From: Paenibacillus catalpae
GTDB taxonomy: Bacteria; Bacillota; Bacilli; Paenibacillales; Paenibacillaceae
Direction: 5' to 3'
DNA length: 64,000 nucleotides
Assembly (NCBI RefSeq): GCF_900112695.1
Contig: NZ_FOMT01000004.1
Span: 720,863-784,862, forward strand
A program made the translations under genes and the position numbers. This document shows positions 49,785-58,172 of this stretch, piece after piece. The stretch's first letter is position 1; each line of letters starts with the position of its first letter. Below the pieces are notes generated by a model that saw only the letters and a list, made by a program, of their open reading frames with translations, had not been told where the DNA came from and did not search any database.

Positions 49785-50867
49785 TTAATTGTAATCAATC
49801 TTCCCCCCTATGAATTGGGCACGGAATTCGGAGGGCAGGAGGCGGGTCTGTTCATAGAACAGCTGGGAGAAGTATTTGGAGTCGCTGTAGCCTACCGCAT
49901 GAGCAACCCACGAGATGGACTGATTGGTCTCGCATAGCAGCCGTTCAGCCGCTCTTATCCGTTCTTGTCTTAAATAATCATTAAACGTCGAGCCCGTCAG
50001 TTTCTTAAAGCATTGGCTGAAATAGCTTCGGCTCATGTGCACATGATCAGCAACATCCTCGGCATGCAGCGTATTCGAGGCCTGCTCGCGAATGAACAAC
50101 ACGGCCTTCAGGATACTGGTCGTCGTATTGGTGAAATCAGAAGAGGCCGCTACCTGCGCATAAACGCGCTTTCTGTAATCACGCAGCCATTCTACCGCCG
50201 ACCGCACGTCATTGGCATCGGACCGCAGCTCGGCGTTTATTGAGATAAGAGACTCTATCTGTGACAGCACGCGCATGAACAGCCCCTCCAGACGGCGGTA
50301 AGAAACCTTGGCTTCAACGGTTTGTTTGCACAAGCGCTGAAAGAAGGATTCATTATAGAGCCAATAATGGGAACGCCATTCCTGCTCCAGCCTGCTCCAC
50401 TCCTCTTCCTCCTGCGAACCGTCATTTCGCTCAGGAGCAGAAGAAGGCGGCGATATGACAGGAAGTTTTGCCGAGCGCTGCGGCGTTTCGCCAGTCATCT
50501 GCTGCTGGATCCGGCTCAATACTTGCTCGTCGTCCTCCGATTCCAGTCTCACCTTGGATATATAGTCGAGCACGCCCATACGATAAGCCGTTTGCACATT
50601 TTCGAATTCTTCATGAAAAGATAAAATGACAGATCGCAAGTCCGGAAATCTCTGCCGCGTAATTTGCAGCAGCTCCATCCCCGACATGACGGGCATGGAG
50701 AGATCCACGAACATGAGATCCACCTCATGCTGCTCCATAAACTCCAGCGCCTTCGCGCCGTTCGCCGCTTCCCCAACCACAATCATATCGTGATTGGACC
50801 AAGGCATAATGGAGATGAGGCCTTTGCGCGCCAGCTTGTCGTCATCCACAATCAATACACGAATCAA
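49785..50867 (-). CDS. YesN-type response regulator with AraC DNA-binding domain
   Basis: 360 residues: receiver domain with Asp8-10 and phosphoacceptor Asp55 (MFVDLSMP), a helical middle, and a C-terminal pair of AraC helix-turn-helices (VADHVHMSRSYFSQCFKKLTGSTFNDYLRQERIRAAERLL and ISWVAHAVGYSDSKYFSQLFYEQTRLLPSEFR). The receiver lacks the usual KP motif and has ISKVRLE instead. Its gene overlaps the kinase gene by 4 bases, and the ABC operon follows, so it probably activates that operon. Confidence 0.93.
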   Translation of the reverse strand: MIRVLIVDDDKLARKGLISIMPWSNHDMIVVGEAANGAKALEFMEQHEVDLMFVDLSMPVMSGMELLQITRQRFPDLRSVILSFHEEFENVQTAYRMGVLDYISKVRLESEDDEQVLSRIQQQMTGETPQRSAKLPVISPPSSAPERNDGSQEEEEWSRLEQEWRSHYWLYNESFFQRLCKQTVEAKVSYRRLEGLFMRVLSQIESLISINAELRSDANDVRSAVEWLRDYRKRVYAQVAASSDFTNTTTSILKAVLFIREQASNTLHAEDVADHVHMSRSYFSQCFKKLTGSTFNDYLRQERIRAAERLLCETNQSISWVAHAVGYSDSKYFSQLFYEQTRLLPSEFRAQFIGGKIDYN

Positions 50868-52600
50868 ATCGCTCTCTCCTTTCCGGAATGAAGATAGGGA
50901 AGGCTTAACGTAACGGTTGTGCCTTGATTCGGAGTGCTTTCTATACCCATACGAGCTTTATGGCCATAAAAGGATTCCAGCATGGATCGAACATAACGAA
51001 GTCCAATCCCCCAGCCTGTCTGCTGCTGATCCGGCGTGTCGCGCTGCAGCAAAGCCAGCGTCTCTTGGCTCAGCCCTTTGCCGTCGTCGCGGATTACAAT
51101 GCGCACCATCTGCGACGTTTCATCCGAAGAAACGCTGATTTCCAGCCTGCCGTTATCATCAAGACCGTGACAGACGGCATTTTCCACGATAGGCTGCAAA
51201 ATAAACCTGGCAACCGGACTATCGAGATAAGCCCCTTCTTCCATATCCAGCTTCACCTCAAAATCATGCCGCATTTGCTGCAGTTCCAGATAGGTTCTCA
51301 TGACCTGAATTTCTGATCGGAAGGTCGCCTTTTCCTCGGATCTGCCCAAATTATAGTTCAGCAAAATAATTAACGAGGAGACAAATTTCTCAATCTCCTC
51401 CTGCTTATGCATGACCGCCAGCCAGCGTACGGAATTAAGCGTATTCATCAGAAAATGCGGGTTGATCTGGTAGGCAAGCTTTTCTATCTCCAGCTGATGC
51501 CGGCGCTTTTCCTTTTGCTCTACATCCACAATCAGACGCTGAATTTGCCGTTTCATAATATTAAACTGATCGAATATCCGGTCAAATTCGTCGATCCCCG
51601 TGTGGTATTGCCGGGTGCCCATGTATCCTTTGCCAAACGTCCTCATTTCCTTCTCTATCAGCCGAAAAGGCCTGTTAATAAGCCGGCGTAATACAAGAGT
51701 AAGCATAAACATCATCAGGAGGGCAATCGCAAGAATCCAATACATATGATTTTTCCACGTATAGAGCTCGTGATTATAGAAGGAGACGGGAAGAAGCAGC
51801 GCAATGCCGTAGCCGTAATCTCCGCTCATCCGGTTCCAGACATAATCGCTTGTCATACCGGATTGTTCGCTTAGCGCGAGACTCTCCCCGGCTTCAATAA
51901 CGGTTGAATTGCTGCTGTAAGCCACCTTGTCCGCCGTATCCGTTAAAACAAGCGTATAAGGCATATTCAAGCTGTCTGTAAGCGATTTCATATCTGTGGT
52001 GATGTCAGACTTGGCCTCGACGTAGACGACCAGCTGTGTTCCGTCTGAAAATTCGACCGTTCTTGTCACCGATATAACCTGATCATCGCTGAACCGGCAA
52101 AGTGACTTATGCGGAGATTGGTATTTCAACTCCCCCGTGCCCGCGACGTTAGGCAAAGACTGCAGCGTAAAGTCATTGCGAAGCGGCAGATTGGAATACG
52201 ATGCCTGCCCGCTTGCGGGATTATAATACATGACCAACTGCATGGCCGGGTTCGAAAAAGTTATTAACCCAATATTGTAGGAAATATCACGCGAGAGAAG
52301 ACGTTGACTATAAGTATCCTCCGCATAAACATACGACTCCATCAGATGACCCACTGTACCTTCCGGCGTCATCTGCTGCGTTACCTGAAGCATGTTATTG
52401 TACATCTGATTCAGCTTTGACGTTTGCTGGTATAAATCAACTGCCATTGAAGTCTTGATTTTGTCGCGCTGCATCGTGTAGATCGCATTGTAAGAGACAG
52501 ATGCCATCAAGATGGCGCATCCTACAAAACCGATGGTCAAAAACACCATAATTCTTTTGCGAAGAGAGGAGAAAACAAACCGGTTTCGAAGTATAGACAT
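50864..52600 (-). CDS. YesM-type sensor histidine kinase
   Basis: About 578 residues. Two membrane segments (about 20-42 and 295-315) enclose an extracellular sensor of about 250 residues, then a HAMP linker, the His_kinase domain with YQINPHFLMN (His382) and the ATPase domain (DDGKGL; GWGIGLRYV). Family members sense extracellular sugars or signals from binding proteins. The start at 52600 gives MSILRNRFVFSSLRKR; an in-frame ATG at 52654 would lengthen the N-terminus. It shares an ATGA overlap with the regulator gene. Confidence 0.9.
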   Translation of the reverse strand: MSILRNRFVFSSLRKRIMVFLTIGFVGCAILMASVSYNAIYTMQRDKIKTSMAVDLYQQTSKLNQMYNNMLQVTQQMTPEGTVGHLMESYVYAEDTYSQRLLSRDISYNIGLITFSNPAMQLVMYYNPASGQASYSNLPLRNDFTLQSLPNVAGTGELKYQSPHKSLCRFSDDQVISVTRTVEFSDGTQLVVYVEAKSDITTDMKSLTDSLNMPYTLVLTDTADKVAYSSNSTVIEAGESLALSEQSGMTSDYVWNRMSGDYGYGIALLLPVSFYNHELYTWKNHMYWILAIALLMMFMLTLVLRRLINRPFRLIEKEMRTFGKGYMGTRQYHTGIDEFDRIFDQFNIMKRQIQRLIVDVEQKEKRRHQLEIEKLAYQINPHFLMNTLNSVRWLAVMHKQEEIEKFVSSLIILLNYNLGRSEEKATFRSEIQVMRTYLELQQMRHDFEVKLDMEEGAYLDSPVARFILQPIVENAVCHGLDDNGRLEISVSSDETSQMVRIVIRDDGKGLSQETLALLQRDTPDQQQTGWGIGLRYVRSMLESFYGHKARMGIESTPNQGTTVTLSLPYLHSGKERAI

Positions 52601-52742
52601 GAATCCTATTTTCCTGTTAGCAGCCTTCTTCAAACGATTGTAGTACACCTCCATCACCTCACAACAAGTATAGAACAAGTCAATATTCGCTATTAAGCGA
52701 GTTTATCCTGCCTTGCGGGGAGAGTTAAGAATAACCAAAAAA

Positions 52743-52782
52743 GAGGCCTCTTATCTATAACTAGATAAAAGGCCTCATTATC
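52743..52782 (-). terminator. Terminator of the left tRNA cluster
   Basis: A 15-bp stem with one mismatch (GAGGCCTTTTATCTA on the minus strand), then TTTTTT. Confidence 0.9.
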
Positions 52783-52813
52783 ATTGGGTATTATAACCCT
52801 CTATTATGTAAAA

Positions 52814-52890
52814 TGGTCGGGATGACACGATTTGAACATGCGACCCCCTGGTCCCAAACCAGGTGCTCTACCAAGCTGAGCTACATCCCG
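52814..52890 (-). tRNA. tRNA-Pro(TGG)
   Basis: 77-nt cloverleaf read on the minus strand: acceptor CGGGATG, D-loop AGCTCAGCTTGG, anticodon TGG in TTTGGGA, T-loop GTTCAAATC and encoded CCA. Confidence 0.97.
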
Positions 52891-52965
52891 TGGAGCGGAA
52901 GACGGGAATCGAACCCGCGACCCTCGCCTTGGCAAGGCGATGCTCTACCGCTGAGCCACTTCCGC
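52891..52965 (-). tRNA. tRNA-Gly(GCC)
   Basis: 75 nt: acceptor GCGGAAG, anticodon GCC in TTGCCAA, T-loop GTTCGATTC, encoded CCA. Directly abuts tRNA-Pro. Confidence 0.97.
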
Positions 52966-52968
52966 AAA

Positions 52969-53055
52969 TGGTGCGGTCAAGAGGACTCGAACCTCCACGT
53001 CATTGCTGACACTAGAACCTGAATCTAGCGCGTCTGCCAATTCCGCCATGACCGC
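52969..53055 (-). tRNA. tRNA-Leu(CAG)
   Basis: 87 nt with a long variable arm; acceptor GCGGTCA, anticodon CAG in TTCAGGT, T-loop GTTCGAGTC, encoded CCA. First gene of the left cluster. Confidence 0.97.
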
Positions 53056-53076
53056 ATTTTTTGCAACGTATAGAAA

Positions 53077-53105
53077 ATTATATCTCGTCATAGCCGGATA
53101 TGCAA
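53077..53105 (-). promoter_or_regulatory. Promoter of the left tRNA cluster
   Basis: TTGCAT (53105-53100), exact 17-base spacer, TATAAT (53082-53077), about 22 bases before tRNA-Leu(CAG). Confidence 0.85.
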
Positions 53106-53145
53106 TATTTATTTTTTCGAATTTCCTTGCACCCTTCAACAACTA

Positions 53146-53194
53146 AAAGGGTGCCCCGCTGCAGACTTATCATCTGTCAGGAGGACACCCTTAT
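53146..53194 (-). terminator. Terminator of the alpha-galactosidase-like operon
   Basis: AAGGGTG...CACCCTT pairing with a longer imperfect stem, followed on the minus strand by TTTTAGTTGTT. Confidence 0.75.
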
Positions 53195-53198
53195 CGCT

Positions 53199-56100
53199 CT
53201 ACTTGTAAATAGTGAAAATCAAATCACGAGTGCCGCCGTTCTCCGTCGTCCAGCTAGCTCCCCCGTTGGTAGACAACCGCTCGAAGCCGCCGGCGTACGG
53301 ATTGCTGTCGTTATAAGCAAACCCGTACTTGTTATTCGTCGAGCTGTCGTCGATTGTCTGCGGAGAGCGGAGAATAAGTCCGTATTTCTTCGTAGTGTCA
53401 AGCCCCGTCAGCCGCGGATATACCGCATATGGCGTTGCTGCTCCCGGAATATTGTTCGGATTAAGCGAGGCACTGAACAGCTTCTGCGCCGGATTGTTAT
53501 TGGCATCGAGCTGGACAATGTCCAAGTACAAGTTATCCTCCGGTACTTTATTCACGTAGCTTTCGTACAAATAGACGTCCAGCCTAGGCAGACTCGATTG
53601 CGTAATGGAGAACGTCTGCATCCGTTGAATACCCGCGCGGATATCCGAGTACGCAGAATAAGAGGTGTTGCTGTTGTCCTGATCGATGATGAAGCCCGTA
53701 TTGCCGCTGACATTGTACGCCTCGATTTCATTGATTGATGGGATGAATCTCGCTTTGTTAATATAAAGCCGGATTTTGGACGTATTTACGGTAGGGAAAT
53801 CAAATACGCGCCGATCGCCTATCGTAAAGCCCTTCGTCAAGTTCACATAGCTCGAGCCGTTCCAATATTGCAGGGTATACGTATCAATCTGGAAGTTCTG
53901 GCTGCCATAAGCGTGCTCGTTCACAACGACGCGGTTAACGCTCGTGCTGGAACCGAAGTCTACCTCGACCCACTCGTTATTAGCCGTGCCGCTCTCCCCG
54001 CTCCATCTCGTCGCTTGGCTGCCGTCCGTCAGCTTGGATGCCTCATAACCGGTTTGTGCAGACCAGGTCGACGACGCGGTCGCCGTCTTGCCGGAAGCAA
54101 GATTCGTTGCGGCGAGCGGCCATGTGCTGGATTGCGGGGAGACGCGAACGATGATCGATTCGCCCGGCTTCAGCGTGCGGCTGTAGCTGCCGGAGTATGT
54201 TCCAAGCTTCGTTTTGCTGTACAGCTCGGTTAACGTATAGGTCGTGCTCGAACTAAGGCCAAGGTCGCTGAATGTCACGGTTGTTGGCTTCGAGTTATTC
54301 ATATCCCAGTTGGACAGCCCGATATACTTGTCGCCGTTTGCCGCCGTCAAATAGACCGCTGTCGGCGAATGCTCCAGCTTATGGTAGAAGTTCGTCATCG
54401 ACACCGGCCGTGCCGCTTTGCCGGCCTTCACCAGATTGAGCAAATCGGAGTTGAACAATGTTTTCATTCGGTCCTCCGATATAAATGGCACATTGTCGCC
54501 AATAAGCAGGTGCCCCCCGCCCATAATGATGGCCGTTGACAGCAGCGTCCCTTCGTTCAGCGTCACTTTGTTGAAGCCGTCAATTACGCTTTCCGGGAAC
54601 AGCATGTCGGCATCGTTGTATGCGTACAACGTACCATTCGTCCACCAGGATGCCGCCGTATTGAGTGCCTGCCGTTCAATGCCGGGGTACGATTCCAGTC
54701 CAATAGTTGTATCGACGCCCGTCCTGCGTCCATGGGCATAGCCCGACGGCAGCAGCGGCGCGATCGATTCGTTAATGTAGATGTCCTGCGGCGCAGCGAG
54801 CAGGGTATCGCGCATGATCTGCATGCCGATACGGTAAGCCTGCATCCCGTTCTTCGTGGAGTCGTAGAAGCTGCCCTCATACATGCCAAGGTCGATGAAG
54901 TCGAGCTTGACGTAATCAAAGCCCGGGTCGATATGCTGCGTCTGCATAATCCACCGCAAATACGCTTGTCCGCCAGGATGCGTCGCATCAACGATGTACG
55001 TGTTGATGTATGACTTGATCGGGTTGCCGGAAGCATCCTTAAGCGCAATGTCACCAAACGTATACAAGGTCGTCGGCACGGTATCCGTCAGCGGATCGAA
55101 GATCGCGAACGGAGCGGAGTACGTGCCGGCTTTCATCCCTTTGCTATGCACGTAATCGGCGAAGTCCTCCATGTTTTGCACGGGCGTCTGACCAGGTACT
55201 CCTTTGTAGCAGCAATCGAGATTAATGTAGTTGTAGCCTTGCGACTTCAGATGGGAGTAAAAGTAATCCGTCATCGGAAGCATCGCATCCGCCGTGCCAT
55301 ACGTGTAGTAGGCGTACCATGTGTTGAAGCCGATCGGCACGTCTCCGCTCCAATCCAGCTTCGGCTCGCCAACTGCATACGTTTGGCCGAAAGTCTCCAG
55401 ACCAACGCGGTAATCAGCGAAATACCCGAGGAAAAACTTGTCGCTCGACACGGACGTGCCACTCTTTTTCCCTCCGGCGTTGTATACCGCAAACCCGGTG
55501 AGCGGACCGTTCGCGCTGCTTGCCGGCGCCAGGTATTGCATGCTCTTCCACGTCTTCGTCGTAGCAGCGCCTGCAACGACGCCTTTCTTGCTCGCATTGT
55601 CGAACATGGCCGCGACCCAATAGCTTTTGCCATTAAACGCCGACCACGTTTCGCCTGTGCCGTACGGGCGGTCGTCACCGTTCTGGCTGTTGCCGAAATC
55701 GTTAACCGGGGCAACGCCGAAATCGTAGTTGTTCGTATAGGGAGTCGTATAGATGCGCTTGTCGCTGCCGGAGCCGATATCGAGATTATTGGCCGCAATC
55801 GGCTCGAGGAAGTTGATCGTTTGCGCTGTGCCTTTGCTGACCGTCATATCCGAGATGATATAAGAACGGTTCTCGTACATGGTGATGCGCAGCGTTATCG
55901 TGGAGCCCGAAGCGAGCGCGCTTGCAATCGTCAGCTGCTTGCCGTTCGTGCCATAACCGTCCGTGCCGATTGTCGTCCAACTCGCGGACCGTGACGCCGA
56001 ATCGGTCGACTTATACCGCGTCGAACTTCCATCCAATGCATAATCCGAGTAAAAGTCACTGATGAGTGTCGCGGTGCCTTCCTTGAATGTGCCTTTGCCC

Positions 56101-56267
56101 GTCGATAAGTCGTACGTGACGGTAATTGTTCCATTGGCAGCGGTTACAATATTGCCCGTCTGAGAGATCGATACGGGTGCCGCAAACGTTGTTCGGGCGC
56201 CGATAGGCAACAGCACTGACAACAGCAGCGAGAATAACAGCAACACCTTCAAGCCTTGCTTACTCAT
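53199..56267 (-). CDS. Secreted alpha-galactosidase-like (clan GH-D) enzyme with F5/8-type domain
   Basis: 1022 residues. A signal peptide (about 1-31, basic start then LLLFSLLLSVLLPIG, ending FAA) and a beta-sandwich precede a TIM barrel of the GH27/GH36 type. YINLDCCYKG, GMKAGTYSAPF and FDYVKLDFIDLG contain the nucleophile Asp456, and INESIAPLLPSG, RTGVDTTIGLES and NDADMLF follow. A coagulation-factor-5/8-type (CBM32-like) domain lies at about 719-850 and an unknown C-terminal domain at 855-1022. The exact glycosidic specificity (alpha-galactosidase or alpha-N-acetylgalactosaminidase) is unclear. AGGAGGGG lies 5 bases before the ATG. Last gene of an ABC-transporter operon. Confidence 0.88.
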   Translation of the reverse strand: MSKQGLKVLLLFSLLLSVLLPIGARTTFAAPVSISQTGNIVTAANGTITVTYDLSTGKGTFKEGTATLISDFYSDYALDGSSTRYKSTDSASRSASWTTIGTDGYGTNGKQLTIASALASGSTITLRITMYENRSYIISDMTVSKGTAQTINFLEPIAANNLDIGSGSDKRIYTTPYTNNYDFGVAPVNDFGNSQNGDDRPYGTGETWSAFNGKSYWVAAMFDNASKKGVVAGAATTKTWKSMQYLAPASSANGPLTGFAVYNAGGKKSGTSVSSDKFFLGYFADYRVGLETFGQTYAVGEPKLDWSGDVPIGFNTWYAYYTYGTADAMLPMTDYFYSHLKSQGYNYINLDCCYKGVPGQTPVQNMEDFADYVHSKGMKAGTYSAPFAIFDPLTDTVPTTLYTFGDIALKDASGNPIKSYINTYIVDATHPGGQAYLRWIMQTQHIDPGFDYVKLDFIDLGMYEGSFYDSTKNGMQAYRIGMQIMRDTLLAAPQDIYINESIAPLLPSGYAHGRRTGVDTTIGLESYPGIERQALNTAASWWTNGTLYAYNDADMLFPESVIDGFNKVTLNEGTLLSTAIIMGGGHLLIGDNVPFISEDRMKTLFNSDLLNLVKAGKAARPVSMTNFYHKLEHSPTAVYLTAANGDKYIGLSNWDMNNSKPTTVTFSDLGLSSSTTYTLTELYSKTKLGTYSGSYSRTLKPGESIIVRVSPQSSTWPLAATNLASGKTATASSTWSAQTGYEASKLTDGSQATRWSGESGTANNEWVEVDFGSSTSVNRVVVNEHAYGSQNFQIDTYTLQYWNGSSYVNLTKGFTIGDRRVFDFPTVNTSKIRLYINKARFIPSINEIEAYNVSGNTGFIIDQDNSNTSYSAYSDIRAGIQRMQTFSITQSSLPRLDVYLYESYVNKVPEDNLYLDIVQLDANNNPAQKLFSASLNPNNIPGAATPYAVYPRLTGLDTTKKYGLILRSPQTIDDSSTNNKYGFAYNDSNPYAGGFERLSTNGGASWTTENGGTRDLIFTIYK

Positions 56268-56280
56268 TACTTCCCCTCCT

Positions 56281-56323
56281 AATGGGTGATGATGAGCAGG
56301 CAACCCTGCTCTCGCCACCCATT
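56281..56323 (-). promoter_or_regulatory. Two-level hairpin between permease and glycosidase genes
   Basis: Outer arms AATGGGTG/CACCCATT (56281-56288, 56316-56323) and inner arms GAGCAGG/CCTGCTC (56294-56300, 56305-56311), without a T-run. Probably an mRNA processing or stability element. Confidence 0.6.
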
Positions 56324-56406
56324 GTACGACAGCTAATCCACCATAATAATCCAATTATTTGTGATATCGATGTGCGCTTTTTTGCTGTTGAGGCGTTTTA
56401 GAAAGC

Positions 56407-57225
56407 TCAGCCTTTGATCGCCCCTGCGGCTATCCCTTTAATAATAAAGCGCTGCATGAACAGGAAGAAAACGATAATCGGTATAAGACCCATAACCGCG
56501 TACGCGAACGCAAGGTTCAGATCGCTGCTGTACTGGCCGAAGAAGAAATACTGCTGCAGCGGTATCGTCCGGAAGTCTTTGTCCTGCAAATACAATAGCG
56601 GCAGCAAAAAATCGTTCCAAATATACAGCGCGTTGAGCACAAGCACCGTCGCGGTCACCGGTTTCAGCAGCGGCATGACAATGCGGATGAAGATACCCGG
56701 CGTAGAGCAGCCGTCGATGCGCGCCGCTTCTTCGATCTCGCGCGAGATGCCGCGCACGAAGCCGGTAAAGAACAGCACGCCGGACTGGACGCCGAAACCG
56801 CCGTAGATGAGCACGATGCCCCAATAATTGTTCAGCATATCGAGCGACTTGCCAAGCTGGTAAAGCGGCAGCATTGTAACCTGGAAAGGCACCATCATGC
56901 CGGAGAGAAACAGCAGGAAGAAGAAGCTGTACAGCGGCTTGTTGCCGCGTGCGATCGCATAACCGCTCAAGGCGGAAATGATCAGGATAAGCAGGACCGA
57001 AAGGACGGTGATAATCACGCTGTTCAGAATCGCCGTCGGATACTTCGACGTATCCCAGGCGTGAACGAAGTTGGTCAGATCTAATGAAGACGGCAGCGCG
57101 TAAAACGAATCAAACGTCTGCTTTGCCGATTTGAGCGCCATGAGTACTGCGACGTAAAGCGGAAACAGAAACACGACCGCAACCGCAGCCACCGCAAGGA
57201 ACACGAGCATTCGCAGGCTTTTCAT
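56407..57225 (-). CDS. Sugar ABC transporter permease, MalG/AraQ-like
   Basis: 272 residues with six membrane segments and the EAA loop EIEEAARIDGCSTPGIFIRIVMPLLKP. The C-terminus FIIKGIAAGAIKG is typical for the CUT1 family. It pairs with the MalF-like permease encoded just upstream, whose stop overlaps its start by one base (TAATG). Confidence 0.94.
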   Translation of the reverse strand: MKSLRMLVFLAVAAVAVVFLFPLYVAVLMALKSAKQTFDSFYALPSSLDLTNFVHAWDTSKYPTAILNSVIITVLSVLLILIISALSGYAIARGNKPLYSFFFLLFLSGMMVPFQVTMLPLYQLGKSLDMLNNYWGIVLIYGGFGVQSGVLFFTGFVRGISREIEEAARIDGCSTPGIFIRIVMPLLKPVTATVLVLNALYIWNDFLLPLLYLQDKDFRTIPLQQYFFFGQYSSDLNLAFAYAVMGLIPIIVFFLFMQRFIIKGIAAGAIKG

Positions 57226-58103
57226 TACATCTCCACCTCCCGTTTTCTAAATAGCGTTACTTGCACGATCGTTACGATGACCAGAATAACGAAGAAGATC
57301 ATCGACAGCGCCATACCGTACCCGGCTTTAAACGAGGAGAACGCATTTTTGTAAATGAACGTGGAGATGACCTCGGTCGCGAAGCCCGGTCCGCCGTTCG
57401 TTGTAACAAGTACGAGGTCGAACACTTTCAGCGATCCGGTCAATACGAGCAGCATGTTAATCGTCACCGACGGTGCAAGCAGCGGCAGCGTAACATTGCG
57501 GAAAACGCGGAGCGGACCAGCTCCGTCGATGCGCGCGCTTTCCGACAGCTCCGCCGGAATGCCCTGCAAGCCGGCAATGTAAATGATCATCGGCGCGCCA
57601 ATACCTTGCCAGACGGCGATTATGATGAGGCCATACAGCGCGTGATCGGGATTGCCAAGCGGACTGGTTATATCCATTCCGAGATGGCTGAGCAGCTTCG
57701 GAAACCCTTGGCTGTAGTTATAGCTCCAGATAAAACCTGCGAGTATAACCGAAATGACGCTCGGTAAAAAGAAAATCGTGCGGAACAAATTTCGCAGCGG
57801 CAAGTAGCTGTCGAGCAGCAGCGCAAACAGAAGTGCAACTACATTGACGAGCAGCGTAAGAATAATCGCATATTTGAACGTGTTGCCAAGAACCGTCCAT
57901 AGATCAGCATCTTGGAGTGCATTCACGTAATTGTCCCAGCCAATATAAGTCAACTTTCGGGAAATGCCGTCCCAGTTCGTGAACGAATAGCGAATGCCCG
58001 TTACAAAAGGTACAATGACTGCAAACGTGAACAACAGCACACCCGGAATGAGGAACAGGATGTACCACATCTCGCGTCGCATCGTTTTTTTCAAGCTTTC
58101 CAT
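57225..58103 (-). CDS. Sugar ABC transporter permease, MalF/UgpA-like
   Basis: 292 residues, six membrane segments, EAA loop ELSESARIDGAGPLRVFRNVTLPLLAP. The ATG at 58103 has GGAAAGGAGAGG about 6 bases upstream; an in-frame start 18 codons earlier reaches into the hairpin after the binding-protein gene. CUT1-type uptake of oligosaccharides; no ATPase gene is local, so a shared MsmX-type ATPase is likely. Confidence 0.94.
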   Translation of the reverse strand: MESLKKTMRREMWYILFLIPGVLLFTFAVIVPFVTGIRYSFTNWDGISRKLTYIGWDNYVNALQDADLWTVLGNTFKYAIILTLLVNVVALLFALLLDSYLPLRNLFRTIFFLPSVISVILAGFIWSYNYSQGFPKLLSHLGMDITSPLGNPDHALYGLIIIAVWQGIGAPMIIYIAGLQGIPAELSESARIDGAGPLRVFRNVTLPLLAPSVTINMLLVLTGSLKVFDLVLVTTNGGPGFATEVISTFIYKNAFSSFKAGYGMALSMIFFVILVIVTIVQVTLFRKREVEM

Positions 58104-58126
58104 CGGTTTCCTCTCCTTTCCGGAAG

Positions 58127-58155
58127 GAACGGCATAGGCTGCACCTATGCCGTTC
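58127..58155 (-). promoter_or_regulatory. Hairpin after the binding-protein gene
   Basis: A perfect 12-bp stem GAACGGCATAGG (58127-58138) with its complement (58144-58155), 5-base loop, no T-run. As in the other ABC operon, it sits between binding-protein and permease genes. Confidence 0.75.
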
Positions 58156-58172
58156 ACGTCGTCAAACCTCTA

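Noticed and set aside
52813..53022. Small plus-strand ORF
   Set aside because: It covers three tRNA genes in antisense; tRNA sequence translated by chance.
55146..55994. 282-residue plus-strand ORF opposite the GH-D enzyme gene
   Set aside because: Arg- and Val-rich composition with no domain, antisense to a clear enzyme.
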